Shown one piece after another: positions 5,225-7,799 of a stretch of DNA of 7,799 bases. The notes beneath the pieces are model-generated. The model was not told the DNA's origin. It was given only the letters and a program-made list of their open reading frames with translations, and made no database searches. Within the stretch, counting starts at the first letter, position 1, and every line of letters begins with the position of its first letter. The translations under genes and the position numbers were made by a program. The DNA is from CAYZDV01 sp964477275 (GTDB lineage: Bacteria > Acidobacteriota > Aminicenantia > Aminicenantales > Aminicenantaceae), in assembly GCA_964477275.1 (NCBI GenBank), contig CAYZDV010000096.1:1-7799 (forward strand). The letters are read 5' to 3'.

Positions 5225-6495
5225 AAGTCAGGAATAGCCACCGGATTGAAATCATGGCTGTCGGCTCAGAGCTGCTCACGCCCTACTACCAGGATACAAA
5301 CTCTCTCTACCTGGCCGGCCGCCTCGACGAGCTGGGCATGGAAGTCAGCTATAAAACTATCGTCGGAGACGAGTGGGATGAGCTTGTCCTCTGCATCCGG
5401 CATGCCCTCGCCCGGGCAGAGATACTGATCGCCATTGGCGGCCTGGGTCCCACCAGGGATGACCGGACCAGAGAGGCTTTCGCTTCAGTTCTCGAACGAA
5501 AACTCGTTTTCCGCCAGGATCTTCTCCGGAAAATCGAGAGCCGGTTCAAGAGACGAGGCCTCCAGATGCCTCCTGTCAACAAGAAACAGGCGTATGTCTT
5601 CGAAGGGGCAGAAGTTCTCGAAAACAAAAACGGAACGGCTCCCGGCCTCTGGCTGGACACAGGACCGCAGCTCATCATCCTTCTTCCCGGTCCTCCCCAG
5701 GAGCTCAGGCCGATATTTGAATCCTCGGTGTGGCCCAGGCTCGAAAAGCTGAGAAAAAATTTCACGGCCCGCAGGGCGTTGAAAATCACGGGCCTGACAG
5801 AATCAAAGGTCGAGACTCTCATCCTCGACCTCTATCCCCGAAAACCTCATCTCAGTCTGACCACACTTGCCTACCCCGGGCAGATCGAAATTCACCTCAG
5901 GGGCTGCTCCGAAGAAAGCCAGTCCAAAGCTGAAGAAGAGGTCAACAGGCTGGCCAGAAAAATCATGACCCGGCTGGGAGAGGATGTTTTTTCTGGAGAC
6001 GGCGCGGAACTGGAGGAAGTGGTGGGCAACCTTCTCCGCTCCAGCAAAAAAACTCTGGCCGTTGCCGAGTCCTGCACCGGGGGATTTGTGGGCCACCGGC
6101 TGACCAATGTCCCGGGAAGCTCGGATTACTTTCTCGGAGGCATCGTCGTCTACAGCAACGAAGCCAAGATTAAGCTCCTGGGCGTCTCTCAGGATTTGAT
6201 CGAAAAATGCGGCGCGGTCAGCGCCGAAGTCGCCACCGCTATGGCTGTCGGCATCCGGGAAAAAACCCGCTCCAGCCTGGGGCTGGCCGTTACCGGAATC
6301 GCCGGGCCAGCGGGAGGCACGCCTGAGAAACCCGTCGGACTCGTCTACACCGCCATTGCCTGGGAGACAGGCTCCTCATCCACGAAGAATCTCTTTCTGG
6401 GAAACCGGGAAATGGTCAAATACCAGTCCGCTCAAAGAGCTCTGGACATGGTGCGCCGGCATCTGCTGACCGGGGAAAAAAGGAAGCGAAAATAA
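5221..6495 (+). CDS. cinA: CinA-family protein (nicotinamide-nucleotide amidohydrolase / pyrophosphatase)
   Basis: This two-domain protein of pyridine-nucleotide recycling has 424 residues, typical for full-length CinA. The N-terminal MoaB/molybdopterin-binding-like domain (about 8-175), tied in the family to ADP-ribose pyrophosphatase activity, shows AVGSELLTPYYQDTN (13-27), GGLGPTRDD (73-81), NGTAPGLWL (137-145) and LLPGPPQELRPIF (154-166). The C-terminal PncC domain (about 263-415), an NMN deamidase in characterised members, shows AESCTGG (282-288), VVYSNEAK (309-316) with Tyr311 and Lys316, and TGIAGPAGG (358-366). The start ATG overlaps the pgpA stop by ATGA. No strong Shine-Dalgarno precedes it, in keeping with coupled translation. 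The name 'competence-damage inducible' is historical and does not imply competence here. Confidence 0.95.
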   Translation: MKVRNSHRIEIMAVGSELLTPYYQDTNSLYLAGRLDELGMEVSYKTIVGDEWDELVLCIRHALARAEILIAIGGLGPTRDDRTREAFASVLERKLVFRQDLLRKIESRFKRRGLQMPPVNKKQAYVFEGAEVLENKNGTAPGLWLDTGPQLIILLPGPPQELRPIFESSVWPRLEKLRKNFTARRALKITGLTESKVETLILDLYPRKPHLSLTTLAYPGQIEIHLRGCSEESQSKAEEEVNRLARKIMTRLGEDVFSGDGAELEEVVGNLLRSSKKTLAVAESCTGGFVGHRLTNVPGSSDYFLGGIVVYSNEAKIKLLGVSQDLIEKCGAVSAEVATAMAVGIREKTRSSLGLAVTGIAGPAGGTPEKPVGLVYTAIAWETGSSSTKNLFLGNREMVKYQSAQRALDMVRRHLLTGEKRKRK

Positions 6496-6496
6496 A

Positions 6497-7063
6497 TTGA
6501 GAACGTTTATTGCCATCGATCTTGAGCCGGAACTCAAAAAAACCCTCTCCGGGCTGATCGATGAATTGAGCTCAATGGACAGAGAAACCCGGAGCATCAA
6601 ATGGATCAGGAAAGAAGGGATGCATCTGACGCTGAAATTCCTGGGCGAAACGAGAGAAGAGGAAAGGCCCGGTATCGAAGCCGCCCTGAAGAGCATTGCC
6701 GAGAAATCCAGGCCCTTTTTTCTGAGAATCCGGGGGACCGGCTTTTTCCCGGCCGGACGGAAAAATCTTAGGGTCATCTGGGTCGGAATCGAAGAAGACG
6801 AAGGCCTGATGGGTTTGCAGTCGAGCCTGGAAGGAGAGATGGAAAAACTGGGTTTTCCCAGGGAACAGAGGCCGTTCCGTCCCCACCTCACGCTGGGAAG
6901 GGTCAAGAGCCCGGTAAACCTCAGCCGGATCATGGCTCATCTCGAGAAAAGCAAAGAGCGGCCATTCGGAGAAATGGCAGTCAAGAAAATCACGTTCTTC
7001 AGGAGCGTGCTCCTGCCCGCAGGAGCGCAGTACTCCATTCTTTCGGAATTTGACCTCAAATGA
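6497..7063 (+). CDS. thpR: RNA 2',3'-cyclic phosphodiesterase
   Basis: This 2H phosphoesterase (formerly LigT) hydrolyses 2',3'-cyclic phosphate ends of RNA, such as those left by tRNA cleavage. The 188 residues carry both catalytic motifs, HLTL at 43-46 and HLTL at 130-133, at the expected spacing. The N-terminus MRTFIAIDLEPEL is typical of the family. The start is TTG at 6497, one base after the cinA stop. No ATG fits the conserved N-terminus, and AAGGAAG (6479-6485) is a suitable Shine-Dalgarno. Its stop overlaps the plsY ATG as ATGA. Cytoplasmic. Confidence 0.93.
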   Translation: MRTFIAIDLEPELKKTLSGLIDELSSMDRETRSIKWIRKEGMHLTLKFLGETREEERPGIEAALKSIAEKSRPFFLRIRGTGFFPAGRKNLRVIWVGIEEDEGLMGLQSSLEGEMEKLGFPREQRPFRPHLTLGRVKSPVNLSRIMAHLEKSKERPFGEMAVKKITFFRSVLLPAGAQYSILSEFDLK

Positions 7064-7650
7064 AAATCGCACTGGCGCTTTTTTCCTATCTTCTGGGGGC
7101 ACTGCCCTCAGGCTACATCGTGTTCTGGATCAGCGAAAAAAAAGATATCCGCAGGTTCGGAAGCGGAGCCACGGGCGCCACCAATGTCCTTCGGCTCAAA
7201 GGCTGGAAACTTGCCCTTCCAGTGGTTGTCATCGACATCGCCAAAGGCGCCATCCCCGTCCTTTTAGTCCAGAAGCTCTTTCAGGATATCCGTCTTTCCC
7301 TCATCTGTGCTTTCCTTGCTGTCCTGGGCCACTGCTTTCCTGTCTACATCAAATTCAAAGGAGGCAAAGGACTGGCCACCTCATTCGGCGCCTACGCCGT
7401 CCTGGCCTTCTCTCCTTTTCTCTTCAGCCTGGCTGTCTTCCTTCTTACCGCAGGAATCAGTCGATACGTTTCTTTGGGCTCGCTCCTGGCCAGTCTGAGC
7501 TATCCTCTTTTTATCCTTCTTCTCGGCAAAGAGACCTTAATTGCTCTCTGGGGTTTTGCCCTCTTTTTCCTCATCGCTGTCATGCATAGAGAAAATATCC
7601 AGAGGCTCATCAAGGGCCAGGAAAGAAAACTGGGGGAGAAATCCAGATGA
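7060..7650 (+). CDS. plsY: glycerol-3-phosphate acyltransferase PlsY
   Basis: PlsY transfers the acyl group of acyl-phosphate (made by PlsX) to sn-glycerol-3-phosphate, giving lysophosphatidic acid, the first membrane-bound step of phospholipid synthesis. The 196 residues fit the family. Motif 1 is SGYIVFW then RRFGSGATGATNVLR (31-45). Motif 2 is GHCFPVYIKFKGGKGLAT (90-107), and motif 3 is HRENIQRLIKGQE (176-188). Hydrophobic helices lie near 2-24, 50-72, 78-93, 106-132 and 138-175. In motif 1 the usual GSGNxGATN reads GSGATGATN, with Ala37 in place of the common Asn. The gene is coupled by ATGA overlaps to thpR upstream and to gpsA downstream, whose product supplies its substrate. Confidence 0.95.
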   Translation: MKIALALFSYLLGALPSGYIVFWISEKKDIRRFGSGATGATNVLRLKGWKLALPVVVIDIAKGAIPVLLVQKLFQDIRLSLICAFLAVLGHCFPVYIKFKGGKGLATSFGAYAVLAFSPFLFSLAVFLLTAGISRYVSLGSLLASLSYPLFILLLGKETLIALWGFALFFLIAVMHRENIQRLIKGQERKLGEKSR

Positions 7651-7799
7651 AAGCATCGGTCATCGGCGGCGGCACCTGGGGGAGCGCATTTGCCCTTCAC
7701 CTCGGCCGTTTGAATATCAAAACAAGGCTGTGGATCAGGGAGGAAGATGTCTACAAAGAGACCAAACGCCTCAGAGAAAACAGAGCCTTTCTGCCCGGC
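7647..7799 (+). CDS. gpsA: NAD(P)-dependent glycerol-3-phosphate dehydrogenase, N-terminal fragment (runs off the window)
   Basis: My translation of the last 153 bases gives 51 residues beginning MKASVIGGGTWGSAFALHL, the Rossmann-fold GxGxxG-type dinucleotide site of GpsA, and ending NRAFLPG, the family's conserved N-x-x-FLPG segment. GpsA reduces dihydroxyacetone phosphate to sn-glycerol-3-phosphate. The ATG overlaps the plsY stop (ATGA), and GGAG at 7635-7638 is a good Shine-Dalgarno 8 bases upstream. The rest of the gene, normally about 330 residues, lies beyond the window. The pairing plsY-gpsA places substrate synthesis and acylation side by side. Confidence 0.9.
   Translation, partial: MKASVIGGGTWGSAFALHLGRLNIKTRLWIREEDVYKETKRLRENRAFLPG

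Noticed and set aside
1..7799. CRISPR arrays, tRNA or rRNA genes, insertion sequences with a transposase
   Set aside because: No regularly spaced direct repeats, no cloverleaf or rRNA-like sequence and no transposase frame were seen on either strand.

Overview
The window is bacterial chromosomal DNA of moderately high G+C. It holds one compact gene block, all on the + strand, preceded by about 500 bases of different character. The block encodes a two-domain class II aldolase-like protein, asparaginyl-tRNA synthetase (asnS), ribosomal protein S12 methylthiotransferase (rimO), phosphatidylglycerophosphatase A (pgpA), CinA, RNA 2',3'-cyclic phosphodiesterase (thpR), glycerol-3-phosphate acyltransferase PlsY and the first 51 codons of glycerol-3-phosphate dehydrogenase (gpsA), cut by the window end. 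I cannot fix the host. This gene set and order would suit an uncultured Gram-negative lineage such as Aminicenantes/Acidobacteriota or a Desulfobacterota relative, but that is a low-confidence guess.

Layout. Bases 1-380 hold no intact gene. On the minus strand they carry a 64-base site (134 to 71) with the full architecture of an integron attC recombination site. Directly upstream of it, in its own orientation, are the remains of a small reading frame. This looks like an integron-cassette end or a stray cassette (CALIN/SALIN type) facing away from the gene block; no integrase is in view. Bases 381-520 are AT-rich and contain possible divergent promoters. The aldolase-like gene follows (521-1837), then asnS (from 1939), rimO (from 3320), a 117-base gap containing a decayed palindromic repeat, and a tightly packed run pgpA-cinA-thpR-plsY-gpsA. 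In that run three of the four junctions are ATGA stop/start overlaps and the fourth is one base apart.

How the genes work together. GpsA makes sn-glycerol-3-phosphate, PlsY acylates it to start phosphatidic acid synthesis, and PgpA completes phosphatidylglycerol, so three genes of the run belong to phospholipid synthesis. CinA (NMN deamidase / pyrophosphatase, pyridine nucleotide recycling) and ThpR (RNA 2',3'-cyclic phosphate hydrolysis) are housekeeping companions. AsnS and RimO serve translation.

Most noteworthy: (1) the attC-like site and its decayed cassette; (2) asnS and rimO each have a sigma70-type promoter whose -10 hexamer ends exactly 9 bases before the ATG, implying leaderless or nearly leaderless mRNAs; (3) the aldolase-like protein is a tandem duplication in which the first domain keeps all metal ligands and the second has lost two of three histidines.
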